A model generated the notes under the pieces. The model saw only the letters and a program-made list of their open reading frames with translations. It ran no database searches and was not told where the DNA came from. The position numbers and the translations under genes were made by a program. Of a stretch of DNA of 64,000 nucleotides, positions 1 through 9,305 are shown piece after piece. Numbering within the stretch: position 1 is the first letter of the stretch; every line of letters starts with the position of its first letter. This DNA comes from Halolactibacillus miurensis (GTDB lineage Bacteria; Bacillota; Bacilli; Bacillales; Amphibacillaceae): the NCBI RefSeq assembly GCF_900116255.1, contig NZ_FPAI01000003.1:1-64000 (forward strand). Reading direction: 5' to 3'.

Positions 1-27
1 TAACAATTTTATGATAAACTTGTCTTG

Positions 28-104
28 CACTTATACCCCTCATTTCTCTATTTTTTTCGTCGATTATAGTTTAACAAATGAGGGTGTATAAGTGTATTTT
101 TTTG
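28..104 (+). repeat. Inverted repeat followed by a T run
   Basis: An 18-base arm at 28-45 is complementary to 76-94 with one bulge, separated by about 30 bases. Seven T residues follow at 97-103. This could be a terminator for a plus-strand gene lying left of the window, or a large palindromic site. The loop is long for a terminator, so the role is uncertain. Confidence 0.4.
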
Positions 105-311
105 ATATAAGCTAAGGGCATGTCAGATCAAGGGGTACCACCACATTTAGTATAGAGCCCTAATTCCCAGCATCTACTTTAGCTTGAGGGATGACTTAGG
201 TGATAGCTTGAGGGCAGCTTGGTTAACATCATGGTTGGTGTCTTGATTGGTATATGCTCATCCTTTATATAGTTTTGTATTAACGTTTCTTAGAGGGCAT
301 TCTCAAAGAAC
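105..311. other. Intergenic stretch without a gene
   Basis: No convincing reading frame with a ribosome-binding site was found. The only structure noted is a short direct repeat, TAGCTTGAGGG at 180-190 and 204-214. Its meaning is unknown. Confidence 0.4.
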
Positions 312-370
312 AGAAAGAAAAAACACTTCTTAAAGGAACGGCATTTACCGCTTCCTATTAAGAAGTGTTT
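312..370 (-). terminator. Rho-independent terminator after sua5
   Basis: The arms 321-332 and 359-370 are perfectly complementary over 12 bp, with a second small stem inside. On the minus strand the hairpin is followed by a T-rich tract (bases 312-320 read in reverse). It lies 40 bases beyond the sua5 stop codon. Confidence 0.8.
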
Positions 371-409
371 CTTTCACGCTAGTGATTACGAACGGTTTAT
401 ATTCATTTT

Positions 410-1435
410 CTATTTCGACTTGTCTTCAATATCAATATACGTGGCTGCTTTTCTCATTCGATTCATCACCGCTTGACCGACGCCATCTTCATTAAATGTT
501 TCCGCTAAGATGACATCAACATCAGTCTTTTTAAAAGAACGGAGCGCATGGTAGAGTTGATTGGCGACGGTCGCAATATCTTCTCTCGTACCGACCGTCA
601 TCACCGTATCGGCTTGAGATTGCCTTGCGAGTTCTTCACTGACCAATAAACCAACCTTTTTTCCTTCTGATTGATACTGGTTGATTTGCGTTCTAAAATA
701 ATCATCATCCCCGTCAATCAGAATCATCGGCACTTCCGGTTCATAGTGCGTATATTTCATCCCAGGTGACTTTGGCTTGTCTTTTGTTTCAAGTACGGTC
801 GCATCTTCGACTGGTGCCTGTAGTACGTGTTCAATGTCTTGTTTCGTGATTCCACCGGGCCTTAGGATCACCGCATGCTGACCGGTACAATCAACAACGG
901 TTGATTCGACACCAACACCCGTTGGCCCACCGTCTAGAATGGCCGTAATTTTGTCTTTTAGATCTTGATACACATGCACGGCACTCGTTGGTGATGGTTT
1001 ACCTGAAAGATTAGCACTTGGTGCGGCGATCGGTAAATCACACGCTTTAATAAGCTCACGCGCCGCTAAGTGATCCGGTATTCTTAAGCCCACCGTATCT
1101 AGACCAGCCGTGACATTTTTCGCGATTTTTCCATTGCTTTTTAAAATAACCGTGAGTGGTCCAGGCATAAACGCCTCAATTAATTGTTTCGCTATCGGCG
1201 TAATCTCCGTCACATAACGTGACATCTGTTCAACATCACTTAAATGGACAATCAACGGATTATCACTTGGTCGGCCTTTTGCCTTGAATATTTTTCCGAT
1301 TGCTACTTCATTGGTTGCATCAGCCCCTAGACCATAAACGGTTTCGGTTGGAAAAGCAACAACCTCTCCTTGCTTTAGCCACTCACTCACTTTTTGTATA
1401 TTCTCATCATTCCATAGTAAAAATGATGTTGTCAT
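410..1435 (-). CDS. ywlC: Threonylcarbamoyl-AMP synthase (Sua5/YwlC)
   Basis: This enzyme makes threonylcarbamoyl-AMP from threonine, bicarbonate and ATP, the first step of t6A37 modification in tRNAs reading ANN codons. The 341-residue length fits the two-domain Sua5 form, not the short TsaC form. An N-terminal YrdC domain (about residues 15-200) carries KGRPSDNPLIVHL and SANLSGKPSPTS. The linker SPGMKYTHYEP leads into the C-terminal Sua5 domain. The ATG has GAGGTG seven bases upstream. In B. subtilis ywlC sits in the same spoIIR-prfA neighbourhood. Only the DnaA-box cluster separates it from spoIIR. Confidence 0.95.
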   Translation of the reverse strand: MTTSFLLWNDENIQKVSEWLKQGEVVAFPTETVYGLGADATNEVAIGKIFKAKGRPSDNPLIVHLSDVEQMSRYVTEITPIAKQLIEAFMPGPLTVILKSNGKIAKNVTAGLDTVGLRIPDHLAARELIKACDLPIAAPSANLSGKPSPTSAVHVYQDLKDKITAILDGGPTGVGVESTVVDCTGQHAVILRPGGITKQDIEHVLQAPVEDATVLETKDKPKSPGMKYTHYEPEVPMILIDGDDDYFRTQINQYQSEGKKVGLLVSEELARQSQADTVMTVGTREDIATVANQLYHALRSFKKTDVDVILAETFNEDGVGQAVMNRMRKAATYIDIEDKSK

Positions 1436-1465
1436 ATTGACACCTCACTTTAAAAAATTCACAAC

Positions 1466-1664
1466 TTCCCCACAGGTTATCCACAGAATGTGGACAACGG
1501 TTATATTTATGTTTCACAAGCTATTTGAAATCTTATCCACTTATCCACAAGTGGGTGTTTTCATTTCTTCTTTTGATTATACACAGACTTATCCACGAAT
1601 TCTAGTGTAAATGTGGGTAAACTAGCCGGTTATCCACATCGTTATCCACTGAACGTGTGGATAA
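1466..1664. promoter_or_regulatory. DnaA-box cluster between spoIIR and ywlC
   Basis: Four perfect TTATCCACA boxes are visible, at 1477-1485, 1541-1549, 1630-1638 and, inverted, 1656-1664. One-mismatch boxes lie at 1489-1497 (inverted), 1533-1541, 1577-1585, 1589-1597, 1612-1620 (inverted) and 1642-1650. The last two sites extend into the end of spoIIR. Ten boxes in under 200 bp is far above chance. B. subtilis is known to have DnaA-box clusters outside oriC, one of them next to ywlC as I recall. Nothing here looks like an AT-rich unwinding element or a dnaA gene, so a titration or regulatory role is inferred, not an origin. Confidence 0.85.
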
Positions 1665-2376
1665 GCTTACTGATTTGTTCCACTAACCAAAACTTTGCTT
1701 CAGGCTTTGTTTCACTTTCATCTTCCTCAGATGAAGCTTCATTTATCTCGTCTTCTGTTTCTCTGTTGTCAGAAGGTCTTTCTATTTGATCATCTTTAGG
1801 TTCGGTATGACTCTGGTCTAGTGTCACATCGCCATTAAAATCCACAAAACAAAGAGAAGGGAATAAGACACACCACCAGTTTTTACCTTCACCGTCACCA
1901 ATGGTCACGAGCACGGCTTCATATTCCCCTTGTGGATAAACACGGGTATCATACACCTTTGTTGGAAAAACAATGTTCTTCCCATAAGTCACCGTTGCCG
2001 CATGGGGATAAGCCGCTTCATTTAAAGAGGCGCCAACGACTTGTTCAATCTCTGGTAAGGCTTTTGTGACGGCGTCTCTTGCTTCCTCAATTGACGTGAT
2101 GTCTGTCATCATACCAGCGACGTAACGGGAGACGTCATCTCTCACTTGGCGCTTCATGTCTTGGTCGACAGTGTCATCACTATGGGCTAAAATTCTTAGT
2201 CGAATCGCTTCTTCTGGAATATCGACATCATAACCTAAGGCCTGTTGTTTTTCAGGCATCATCAGCTGTATGAGGATAAGCCCCAAAGCTACCGACATGA
2301 TAACAAGATCGACAACTCTTTTTCGTTTGAAGTAGCGACGATATTTAACATGACTGACGTGTTTTCGTTTCATCAC
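1642..2376 (-). CDS. spoIIR: Stage II sporulation protein R (SpoIIR)
   Basis: In Bacillus, SpoIIR is made in the forespore under SigmaF and secreted. It triggers the membrane protease SpoIIGA to process pro-SigmaE in the mother cell. The protein has a basic N-terminus, one hydrophobic segment (about residues 24-41) acting as signal or anchor, and the family motif IRLRILAHSDD. The core ends near residue 187 at CFVDFNG. The remaining part is an acidic, low-complexity tail. A GTG start with AAAGGA seven bases upstream was kept, although the adjacent ATG is possible. Its last codons contain two DnaA boxes. Presence implies endospore capacity or a recent sporulating ancestor. Confidence 0.88.
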   Translation of the reverse strand: MMKRKHVSHVKYRRYFKRKRVVDLVIMSVALGLILIQLMMPEKQQALGYDVDIPEEAIRLRILAHSDDTVDQDMKRQVRDDVSRYVAGMMTDITSIEEARDAVTKALPEIEQVVGASLNEAAYPHAATVTYGKNIVFPTKVYDTRVYPQGEYEAVLVTIGDGEGKNWWCVLFPSLCFVDFNGDVTLDQSHTEPKDDQIERPSDNRETEDEINEASSEEDESETKPEAKFWLVEQISKLIHTFSG

Positions 2377-2441
2377 AAATCGTTCCTTTCATACTGACGG
2401 ACAGTTTCTATTAGTCGCAGTATGACCAAGGAAAGATGGAT

Positions 2442-3299
2442 TTAAACATCTTGATACATAAAGACCATCCGGTCTCTACCAAACATATCTTGTTTTGTTT
2501 CCACTGTTGCGTCTGGAAAAGCACGCTTGATAAGCGCAGTGACCGCTTCTTTTTGATTGTGGCCAATCTCAAACGCCATCAGACCGTGAGGTCTTAATAC
2601 GTGTGTGGCCCCGGCGATAATTGTGCGGTAACTGTATAACCCATCTTCTTCACTAAAAAGCGCCAAATGTGGATCAAAATTTTTCACCGTATCACTGAGT
2701 GAATCCAAATCACTGTAGGGAATATACGGGGGATTAGAGACAATCACATCGACATGTTGATCTGTTTCAATAAAGTGAGACAAAAAGTCACTGGACTGCA
2801 TCGTCACTAGAGCGCCTAATGTGTTCGCATTGTCTTTTGCGACACGAAGTGCTGCGTCAGATATATCCACTGCATACACGTTGAGGTGTGGTTGTTCTAA
2901 CTTTAACGTAATCGCTAAGACACCCGTACCCGTCCCGACATCAACAACATCCGTTAAATGCGGGCGTTTATTTAAATCTTTTAGTAAATAATACATCAAC
3001 TCTTCTGTCTCTTGACGCGGAATGAGCGTATCCTTTGTCACTTTAAATGTCCGGTCGTAAAACTGTTCTTCCCCAGTTAAATGTTGTAGGGGGATGCCTG
3101 TTGTTGCGTGACGGGTCACCATCTGTTTAAACGTGTCATACACATCCGGTCGTATCTGTTCTTGTAGCTGCATTAAAAAGTCTAATCGCGACAGTCCGAG
3201 CACATGAATCAGTAATAACTCCGCCACTTTTTCTTCTCGGTTATGCTGTTTCAAAAAAAGAGAAGCCCAGTTGAGGGCTTCTTGAATAGTCGGTCTCAT
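2442..3299 (-). CDS. prmC: Release factor glutamine N5-methyltransferase
   Basis: PrmC methylates the glutamine of the GGQ motif in release factors, using S-adenosylmethionine. An N-terminal helical domain (about residues 1-85) recognises the release factor. The methyltransferase domain has DVGTGTGVLAI (SAM binding) and the catalytic VSNPPYIPYSDL. The chosen ATG lies just after the prfA stop, with AGGTG inside the end of prfA as ribosome-binding site. An in-frame GTG nine bases earlier has no good site. The tight coupling to prfA, its substrate, is the usual arrangement. Confidence 0.94.
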   Translation of the reverse strand: MRPTIQEALNWASLFLKQHNREEKVAELLLIHVLGLSRLDFLMQLQEQIRPDVYDTFKQMVTRHATTGIPLQHLTGEEQFYDRTFKVTKDTLIPRQETEELMYYLLKDLNKRPHLTDVVDVGTGTGVLAITLKLEQPHLNVYAVDISDAALRVAKDNANTLGALVTMQSSDFLSHFIETDQHVDVIVSNPPYIPYSDLDSLSDTVKNFDPHLALFSEEDGLYSYRTIIAGATHVLRPHGLMAFEIGHNQKEAVTALIKRAFPDATVETKQDMFGRDRMVFMYQDV

Positions 3300-3300
3300 C

Positions 3301-4371
3301 TTACTCACCTAGCTGGTCCATCTTACTTGTCTGTTCTTCCATAATGAGCGCATCCACAAACTCATCCAGCTTACCTTGAAGAATTTGATCAAGTTTTTGG
3401 ATCGTCAGACCAATGCGGTGATCGGTCACACGGTTTTGTGGGAAGTTATACGTTCTAATCCGTTCGGAACGGTCCCCTGTTCCTACCGCTGATTTACGAT
3501 TCGAGTCAAACTCCGCCTGTGCTTCTTGTTGGAACTTATCATACACACGGGCACGTAAAATCTTCATCGCTTTTTCTTTATTCTTAATTTGTGATTTTTC
3601 ATCTTGCATCGACACAACAATCCCGGTTGGTTCGTGCGTTAAACGAACCGCTGACATCGTTGTATTAACACTTTGTCCCCCTGGTCCACTTGAGGTGAAC
3701 GTGTCCACACGAATATCCTTATCGTGAATATCGACTTCGACTTCTTCTGCTTCTGGGAGTGCGACAACAGTGGCGGTTGACGTATGAATCCGGCCACCAG
3801 ATTCGGTCTCAGGTACACGTTGTACCCGGTGAGCCCCGTTTTCAAACTTTAGTTTTGAATACGCCCCGCGACCGTTAATCATCATAATGACTTCTTTATA
3901 GCCACCGACACCAGTGACGCTACTTTCCATCACATCGACTTTCCAGCCTTGTGCTTCGGCAAAGCGGGTATACATTCTAAATAGGTCACCCGCAAATAAG
4001 GCCGCTTCATCACCACCCGCTGCCCCGCGGATTTCCATAATAACGTTTTTATCATCGTTCGGATCTTTTGGCAACATCAAAACTTTTAACTTTTCTTCAT
4101 ACTCAGGAATTTGTGGTGATAGTTCGTCAATTTCCATCTGCACCATCTCACGCATATCCGGGTCTTTTTCCCCGTCTAACATCTCTTTTGCACCCGCTAA
4201 TTGTTCACTTACATCACGGTATTCACGGTAAGTGGCGACAATATCAGAAAGATCGGATTGTTCCTTTGAATACTCACGTAGTTTGTTTGTGTCTGAGATC
4301 ACATCCGGATCACTTAATAATTCATTTAACTTTTCATAACGTGCTTCTAATGCTTGTAATTTATCTAACAC
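3301..4371 (-). CDS. prfA: Peptide chain release factor 1
   Basis: RF1 reads UAA and UAG stop codons and triggers peptidyl-tRNA hydrolysis on the ribosome. The 356 residues match the family length. The catalytic loop [12 protein letters not shown] is near residue 233 and is the target of the neighbouring PrmC. The codon-recognition region lies just before it, in the part starting [18 protein letters not shown]. The start is GTG with AGGTG seven bases upstream. The gene is first in the prfA-prmC pair, and transcription probably continues into spoIIR. Confidence 0.96.
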   Translation of the reverse strand: MLDKLQALEARYEKLNELLSDPDVISDTNKLREYSKEQSDLSDIVATYREYRDVSEQLAGAKEMLDGEKDPDMREMVQMEIDELSPQIPEYEEKLKVLMLPKDPNDDKNVIMEIRGAAGGDEAALFAGDLFRMYTRFAEAQGWKVDVMESSVTGVGGYKEVIMMINGRGAYSKLKFENGAHRVQRVPETESGGRIHTSTATVVALPEAEEVEVDIHDKDIRVDTFTSSGPGGQSVNTTMSAVRLTHEPTGIVVSMQDEKSQIKNKEKAMKILRARVYDKFQQEAQAEFDSNRKSAVGTGDRSERIRTYNFPQNRVTDHRIGLTIQKLDQILQGKLDEFVDALIMEEQTSKMDQLGE

Positions 4372-4544
4372 GGTGATTCACCTCATTTATATTTATGTCC
4401 GTTATTTAGCCTACCCTTTATTATATAACAGGATCTTCTCTCAGTCAAAAGGTGTTGTGCTTTCGTTTCCGTCTGTTGAAGATATTGCATCACTTTTTTG
4501 AACACTCCTTTTTGTGATTGCCTCCGTCTATCCTTCACAAACAG

Positions 4545-4585
4545 AAAATGACTTTAAGTGACAATCAATCACTTAAAGTCATTTT
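4545..4585 (-). terminator. Terminator of the nucleoside operon
   Basis: The arms 4545-4561 and 4569-4585 form a perfect 17-bp stem with a 7-base loop. The stem ends in AAAA/TTTT, so it could act in both directions. It lies 14 bases beyond the stop of the DcuC-type transporter. Confidence 0.8.
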
Positions 4586-4598
4586 AACTAGCCTCTTT

Positions 4599-6017
4599 TT
4601 ATAAGAAGAAGAGCATGGATAGGATAAACATGAACACGACACCACTTAACATTGGCACAGCTGTTCTTTTAACAATCGCCAGTGGCGTGACTTTTAATGA
4701 GCCTGAAATAATCATAATGACCGCCGCAACAGGAGAAACCGCACGTAATAAGTTTCCGGCTAGTCCCATAGGAACAGTAATCGCAATCGGATTAATACCC
4801 GCCGCGTCAGCCAGTGGCACCATCAGTGGGACCATCGCATAAAACAGCGCCACACCACTGCCACTAATAATAACAATAAGGGCCGTTAAAGCGACAAGTA
4901 TCAGTGGTAAGATAAAGCCTTGACTTGAGGCATCTGCACCAAGCATCGCCGTTTGTAGGGCATCAATCAGACCAATGGATTGTAACCCGCGAACAAAGAC
5001 AGAAGCCGCGACAAGTAAAGCCACAATCGGCATCGCCCCACCCATACCTTTAAAGAATGTTTCCGTACTGTCTAGGACGGGCTTCATTTTACGTACGCGT
5101 ACCATTTCGCAAAGAATCGCCACAATTAATGACAGAATCGTCGCAATCTCAACACTCAGCGCGACTTGAATTCCCGCTAACACATCGAGCATAAAGACCG
5201 TGATCAGTAAAATAATCGGTAAGACTGGAAGCAAGCCGTAAACGGTTTTATACAGTTTGCCACCTTCAATCGCTTCAACTTCTTTAATCTCGACATCCTC
5301 TGTCTGGTTTAATTGACGACCGTCTTTCTTATCAGAATGTTTTTGCCAGAAGTAATGCACAACCGCAATCAGAATCAACGTTGGAATAGAGACAATCGCA
5401 TGATATTTTAATACATATTCTGTAACTGTTAAGCCACTAAAGTTTGCGTACGTCGCGAGTTCATTCGCAACCGCCACATTATCGCCACCTAACGGTGTCG
5501 GAATAATCGTCGCCGCTGTCGCGATTAATGCCCCAATCGTTAAGATTGGCATTTTCGCTGCACGTAAAATCGGGTACAATGTCGCAAGTAAAATAATGGC
5601 TAAGTTAGACGCACTCGGAATAACGAGTGATAATAAGTTACCAATCAGGAACACAATCGGGACTAAAATGTAAACGTTATTAATTTTCTTTAACGGCTTC
5701 GTTAGGACACTGACTGTCACGTCATTGGCTTTAATGTGTGACATGTAAGCCGCATAACCACCTAACATTAAAATAATAAAGCCTGCACGTGTAAGCGTTG
5801 ATTTAAATGAATCAACGACAGCTAAAATGGGATCAATCCATTTAAAGCCTGTGCCTTCTTCAATACCTACAATATCGTTACCTAAAAGCATCGCAATCAT
5901 CATCAGTAAAATCCCCATAAAGAACAAGGTAATCTTAATATCCATCTTCTTCGCTAGCATATAAATAACTAAAGCAACGGAAAGAATTGCCGAAAGGTAC
6001 ATAATGATATCTGTCAT
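4599..6017 (-). CDS. DcuC-family membrane transporter, probably for nucleosides
   Basis: This is a hydrophobic protein of 472 residues with about 12 predicted membrane segments. It aligns by eye with E. coli DcuC along its whole length: GGYAAYMSHIKAND near residue 90, VAASVFVRGLQSIGLI, and NPIAITVPM near the C-terminus. DcuC itself exports succinate. Here the gene is last in an operon with a nucleoside hydrolase and ribokinase, so nucleoside or ribose transport is the better inference. The ATG at 6017 has GGAG eight bases upstream, and the earlier GTG has none. A 27-bp gap separates it from the hydrolase gene. Confidence 0.75.
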   Translation of the reverse strand: MTDIIMYLSAILSVALVIYMLAKKMDIKITLFFMGILLMMIAMLLGNDIVGIEEGTGFKWIDPILAVVDSFKSTLTRAGFIILMLGGYAAYMSHIKANDVTVSVLTKPLKKINNVYILVPIVFLIGNLLSLVIPSASNLAIILLATLYPILRAAKMPILTIGALIATAATIIPTPLGGDNVAVANELATYANFSGLTVTEYVLKYHAIVSIPTLILIAVVHYFWQKHSDKKDGRQLNQTEDVEIKEVEAIEGGKLYKTVYGLLPVLPIILLITVFMLDVLAGIQVALSVEIATILSLIVAILCEMVRVRKMKPVLDSTETFFKGMGGAMPIVALLVAASVFVRGLQSIGLIDALQTAMLGADASSQGFILPLILVALTALIVIISGSGVALFYAMVPLMVPLADAAGINPIAITVPMGLAGNLLRAVSPVAAVIMIISGSLKVTPLAIVKRTAVPMLSGVVFMFILSMLFFL

Positions 6018-6044
6018 AATAAACACTCCATTCTATTTGTTAGA

Positions 6045-6965
6045 TTATATACACGTTTTAATTGAATCAACAAACCATTGTCTAAAAGCTTCACCATCAA
6101 TATCGGTACAAACAGTCGCATTCGGTTCTTTTCCGAGGTAACCTTTCAAATCAACGACCGTACATCCTTCAGTTAACGCGCCTTTTGTTTCCACATCTAC
6201 AAAAGTATCGACGGTGGTAAATAACTCAGGCTTTAATAGGTAAGCAATCGCACAGCTATCGTACATTTTTAATCCCGTCTGCATACTCCCCCCGCGGTAA
6301 TATTTAAACAGGTGATAAATCATTGTGCCGGTTTTATTTAAATCTTTAATCTTTTCACTATCTTCAGGTAAAACAAGCGCTTTCATTCCAACATCAAGAC
6401 CCGCCATGACAATCGGTAATCCACTCATAAAGACGATCTTCGCCGCATCTGGGTCGAAATAAATATTAAATTCTGCCATCACACCTTTGTTTCCTCGTGT
6501 GACTGACCCACCCATTAAGACGATGTCTTTAATATTCTGTTTGACTTCTGGATAGACTTTTAACAGTAAAGCAATATTTGTGAGTGGTCCAATTGGTACA
6601 AGAGTGACTGGTTCGTCGCTTGCGAGAATCACGCGTCTCATTGCGGTAATCGCATGCTCATCAAGGAGTGAACGTTTTGATGGGGGATCAAATTCAAATC
6701 CTTCCATACCGCTTAGTCCGTGGACCGAGCTTGCGTCACTCATTTCTTTTAATAACGGCTCCTCTGCTCCCATTGCGACAGGGATATCTTTCTCAACGTA
6801 ATCAAGAATCTTTAATAAATTATCTGTCACATTATCTAATCCGACATTCCCAGCAACCGTTGTCAAAAGCTTCACATCTAATTTTTCACTAAATAAAGCA
6901 ATCGCAAGGGCAACCGCATCATCAATCCCTGGGTCTGTGTCAATAATAATTGGTCGTTTTGTCAT
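6045..6965 (-). CDS. Inosine/uridine-preferring nucleoside hydrolase
   Basis: The enzyme cleaves the N-glycosidic bond of ribonucleosides, giving free base and ribose. The signature IIDTDPGIDDAVALAIAL at the N-terminus supplies the calcium-binding aspartates. VLMGGSVTRGN and AEFNIYFDPDAA are also typical of the IunH/Rih family. The length of 306 residues fits. The start has GGAGG eight bases upstream. The ribokinase in the same operon would phosphorylate the released ribose. Base specificity cannot be read from the sequence. Confidence 0.93.
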   Translation of the reverse strand: MTKRPIIIDTDPGIDDAVALAIALFSEKLDVKLLTTVAGNVGLDNVTDNLLKILDYVEKDIPVAMGAEEPLLKEMSDASSVHGLSGMEGFEFDPPSKRSLLDEHAITAMRRVILASDEPVTLVPIGPLTNIALLLKVYPEVKQNIKDIVLMGGSVTRGNKGVMAEFNIYFDPDAAKIVFMSGLPIVMAGLDVGMKALVLPEDSEKIKDLNKTGTMIYHLFKYYRGGSMQTGLKMYDSCAIAYLLKPELFTTVDTFVDVETKGALTEGCTVVDLKGYLGKEPNATVCTDIDGEAFRQWFVDSIKTCI

Positions 6966-7006
6966 TATAATTCCTCCTAGTTTTTTTGTTATTTATGTTA
7001 AACACA

Positions 7007-7432
7007 TCATTTGTGTAAAAACTTCACCATACCGGCACCTAAGCCGTCATTCGGTCTTTGGATAAAGCCTAAGTGTTCATAAAATCCCTCTGTACCTGGT
7101 GTCGCCATCAAGGCGATATATGCCCCGTCACAACCGACCATGTCAATATAGCCGTCAATCTCGTTCATAATCATCTTACCGAGTGATTGACGTTGATAGT
7201 CTGGGTCGATCACGACATCTTTAATAAAGAAAACAATCCGGCCATCTCCTACGACGCGGCCAATCGCCACGGGCTTATCTCCATCAAAAATGACGATGGA
7301 AAATAACGTATGCCGCAAGGCTATGACCACATCTTCATAAGCATACGGCTTGAAAGCGACTTTATTTCTTAGCTCAATATATATGTCAGGTGTCAGTGTA
7401 TGCGTTGTCACACGAAAGCAGTCAGTTAACAT
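7007..7432 (-). CDS. GNAT-family N-acetyltransferase
   Basis: This is a small 141-residue acetyltransferase. The acetyl-CoA-binding motif A is visible as VVIDPDYQRQSLGKMIM (about residues 83-99), followed by FYEHLGFIQRPN typical of the fold's end. The acceptor is unknown. The start codon overlaps the end of the ribokinase gene by 11 bases, suggesting translational coupling. Its presence in a nucleoside catabolism operon does not by itself suggest a substrate. Confidence 0.85.
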   Translation of the reverse strand: MLTDCFRVTTHTLTPDIYIELRNKVAFKPYAYEDVVIALRHTLFSIVIFDGDKPVAIGRVVGDGRIVFFIKDVVIDPDYQRQSLGKMIMNEIDGYIDMVGCDGAYIALMATPGTEGFYEHLGFIQRPNDGLGAGMVKFLHK

Positions 7433-8300
7433 AGCTTTCGTCTACCATTGCTTGTAATTCTGTTAAATGAGGCATCGCGCTTTGAGCCCCTAACTTCGTT
7501 GTCGCCATACTAGCCGCATACACCGCCATTTTTAAGGCTTCTTTCAGTGGAACATCTTGAGCTAAGAAGTGTGCCAACGCACCATTGAACGTATCACCCG
7601 CACCGGTCGTATCAACGACGTGTATTTTTGGCGGCAAAATCGCGACTTCCTCACCTTCATCGTAAAAAGTAACCCCTTTATCACCACGGGTGGTAATAAT
7701 TTTTTGGCGTTTCTCATCATCTAACGTTGTTTCTTTCAACATGAGTGCCAGTTCATGTTCATTTGGTGTGAAGTACGTCACCATCGGCCACCAATGATTC
7801 GGAATCGTTCGGTACGGTGCTGGATTTAAAATGACCGGAACACCTGCTTCATAGGCAATTTCGAGTGCCCGTTCGACTGTATCGTTTTTCACTTCTAACT
7901 GGATCAGTACGAGCGTACTCTGTTTAATAATGTCTTGGTGACGGTCAATATCAGCGGGTGTTAAACTATAGTTTGCCCCAGGTGTGACGATAATCGCATT
8001 ATCCTCTTCTGCGATAGTGATTGAGGCGGTTCCTGTGTGATGTGTAACCCGTTCCACATTGTTCGTAGAGACGGCTTGTTTCTCTAAGTAAGCTAAGTAC
8101 TCATCACCAAACGTATCTTGTCCTACCGCGCCAATCAAGTTGACTTTGCTGCTTAATTTAGCCGCTGCCACCGCTTGATTAGCACCTTTACCTCCATAGG
8201 CTTGACTAAAGCTTTCTCCAATAATCGTTTCGCCTAACTTAGGATAGCGATCCGCCATCGTAATAAAATCAATATTTAAACTTCCTACTACTGTAATCAC
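7422..8300 (-). CDS. rbsK: Ribokinase
   Basis: Ribokinase phosphorylates D-ribose to ribose-5-phosphate for entry into the pentose phosphate pathway. PfkB-family motifs are clear: GGKGANQAVAAAKL near residue 34 and DTTGAGDTFNGALA with the catalytic aspartate. The GTG at 8300 was chosen. It follows AAGGGA by seven bases and gives the usual N-terminus MITVVGSLNIDF, whereas an ATG seven codons upstream gives an atypical extension. The gene follows the LacI regulator closely and overlaps the acetyltransferase gene, so all five genes are probably one transcript. Confidence 0.94.
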   Translation of the reverse strand: MITVVGSLNIDFITMADRYPKLGETIIGESFSQAYGGKGANQAVAAAKLSSKVNLIGAVGQDTFGDEYLAYLEKQAVSTNNVERVTHHTGTASITIAEEDNAIIVTPGANYSLTPADIDRHQDIIKQSTLVLIQLEVKNDTVERALEIAYEAGVPVILNPAPYRTIPNHWWPMVTYFTPNEHELALMLKETTLDDEKRQKIITTRGDKGVTFYDEGEEVAILPPKIHVVDTTGAGDTFNGALAHFLAQDVPLKEALKMAVYAASMATTKLGAQSAMPHLTELQAMVDESYVN

Positions 8301-8317
8301 GTGTAAATCCCTTCCCT

Positions 8318-9286
8318 TCACTTGGTTGATTGTCTATTTTTATATGTGGCTTGAAATTGATAGTGTTTTTGCTGTTCTTTTTTCTGAATCAAATCTAACA
8401 CGAGTTGGGTTGCAGCTTGTGCGAGTGATTGAATCGGTTGAGCCATTGTCGACAGTTCCGGTGTAATCACTGTGCCCCAGTCAATACCATCAAACCCGAT
8501 GACAGCGATATCATCTGGTACGCTTAGACCGAGTGACTGAATGACTTTAATCGCCCCAATCCCCATCACATCATTCCCAGCGAAAATGCCATCAATGTCT
8601 GGATACTGTTCTAATAAAAGCGCTGTTTGTTCCATCGCGGTTGTTAAATCATACTCCCCTTCAACAATACGCGGGGTTTTATTTTGTTCTTTCATCACAT
8701 CAAGATAACCTCTTAATCGGTGCTTGGATGTATAACTGTCATGCGGACCAACGATATGGCCAATGGACTGACACCCTGAATCAATTAAATGCTGCACCGC
8801 TTCTTTGGCTCCTTGATAATTATTAACGGTCACCGATGGAATGTCTTCATCAAGAAATTGATCGAGTGCGACAATCGGAAGCGTTACTTTTTTTACGTCT
8901 TCTTTCGTTAAATGATTCGATACAAGCAATAAGCCATCAATGTACTTCGCTTCTAGCAAGTAAATTAATCGTAATTCTTTATCGACATCATTGTTGCTGT
9001 TAAATAGTAATAAATCATAACCCGCTTCTGTTAATTCTTTTTCAATCCATTTCACTAATTGCGGAAAGTATGGATTCGCAATGTCAGGTATAATGAGGGC
9101 GATCGTATTAGAAGCTTTTTTAAACAAGCTACGCGCTACCGCATTAGGTGTATAATTCAATTGCTTTATCGCCTTTTCAACTTTTTCACGTGTATCTAGA
9201 TGGACATACCCTTGATTATTCAGTACACGAGAGACAGTGGCGACTGACACTCCTGCAAGTTTTGCGACTTCTTTGATTGTGGCCAA
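8318..9286 (-). CDS. LacI-family regulator of the ribose/nucleoside operon (RbsR-like)
   Basis: The N-terminal helix-turn-helix reads TIKEVAKLAGVSVATVSRVL, followed by the hinge and a periplasmic-binding-protein-like effector domain (about residues 60-322). A TTG start at 9286 was chosen because GGGAGG lies eight bases upstream and the protein then begins at the HTH. Earlier ATG candidates would add an atypical extension. Two 14-bp LacI-type operators lie directly upstream, so autoregulation is very likely. Ribose or a phosphorylated derivative is the likely inducer, by analogy with RbsR. Confidence 0.88.
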   Translation of the reverse strand: MATIKEVAKLAGVSVATVSRVLNNQGYVHLDTREKVEKAIKQLNYTPNAVARSLFKKASNTIALIIPDIANPYFPQLVKWIEKELTEAGYDLLLFNSNNDVDKELRLIYLLEAKYIDGLLLVSNHLTKEDVKKVTLPIVALDQFLDEDIPSVTVNNYQGAKEAVQHLIDSGCQSIGHIVGPHDSYTSKHRLRGYLDVMKEQNKTPRIVEGEYDLTTAMEQTALLLEQYPDIDGIFAGNDVMGIGAIKVIQSLGLSVPDDIAVIGFDGIDWGTVITPELSTMAQPIQSLAQAATQLVLDLIQKKEQQKHYQFQATYKNRQSTK

Positions 9287-9305
9287 CAACAACGCCTCCC
9301 TCATG

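Noticed and set aside
1466-1664. Replication origin
   Set aside because: DnaA boxes are dense, but dnaA/dnaN and an AT-rich unwinding element are missing.
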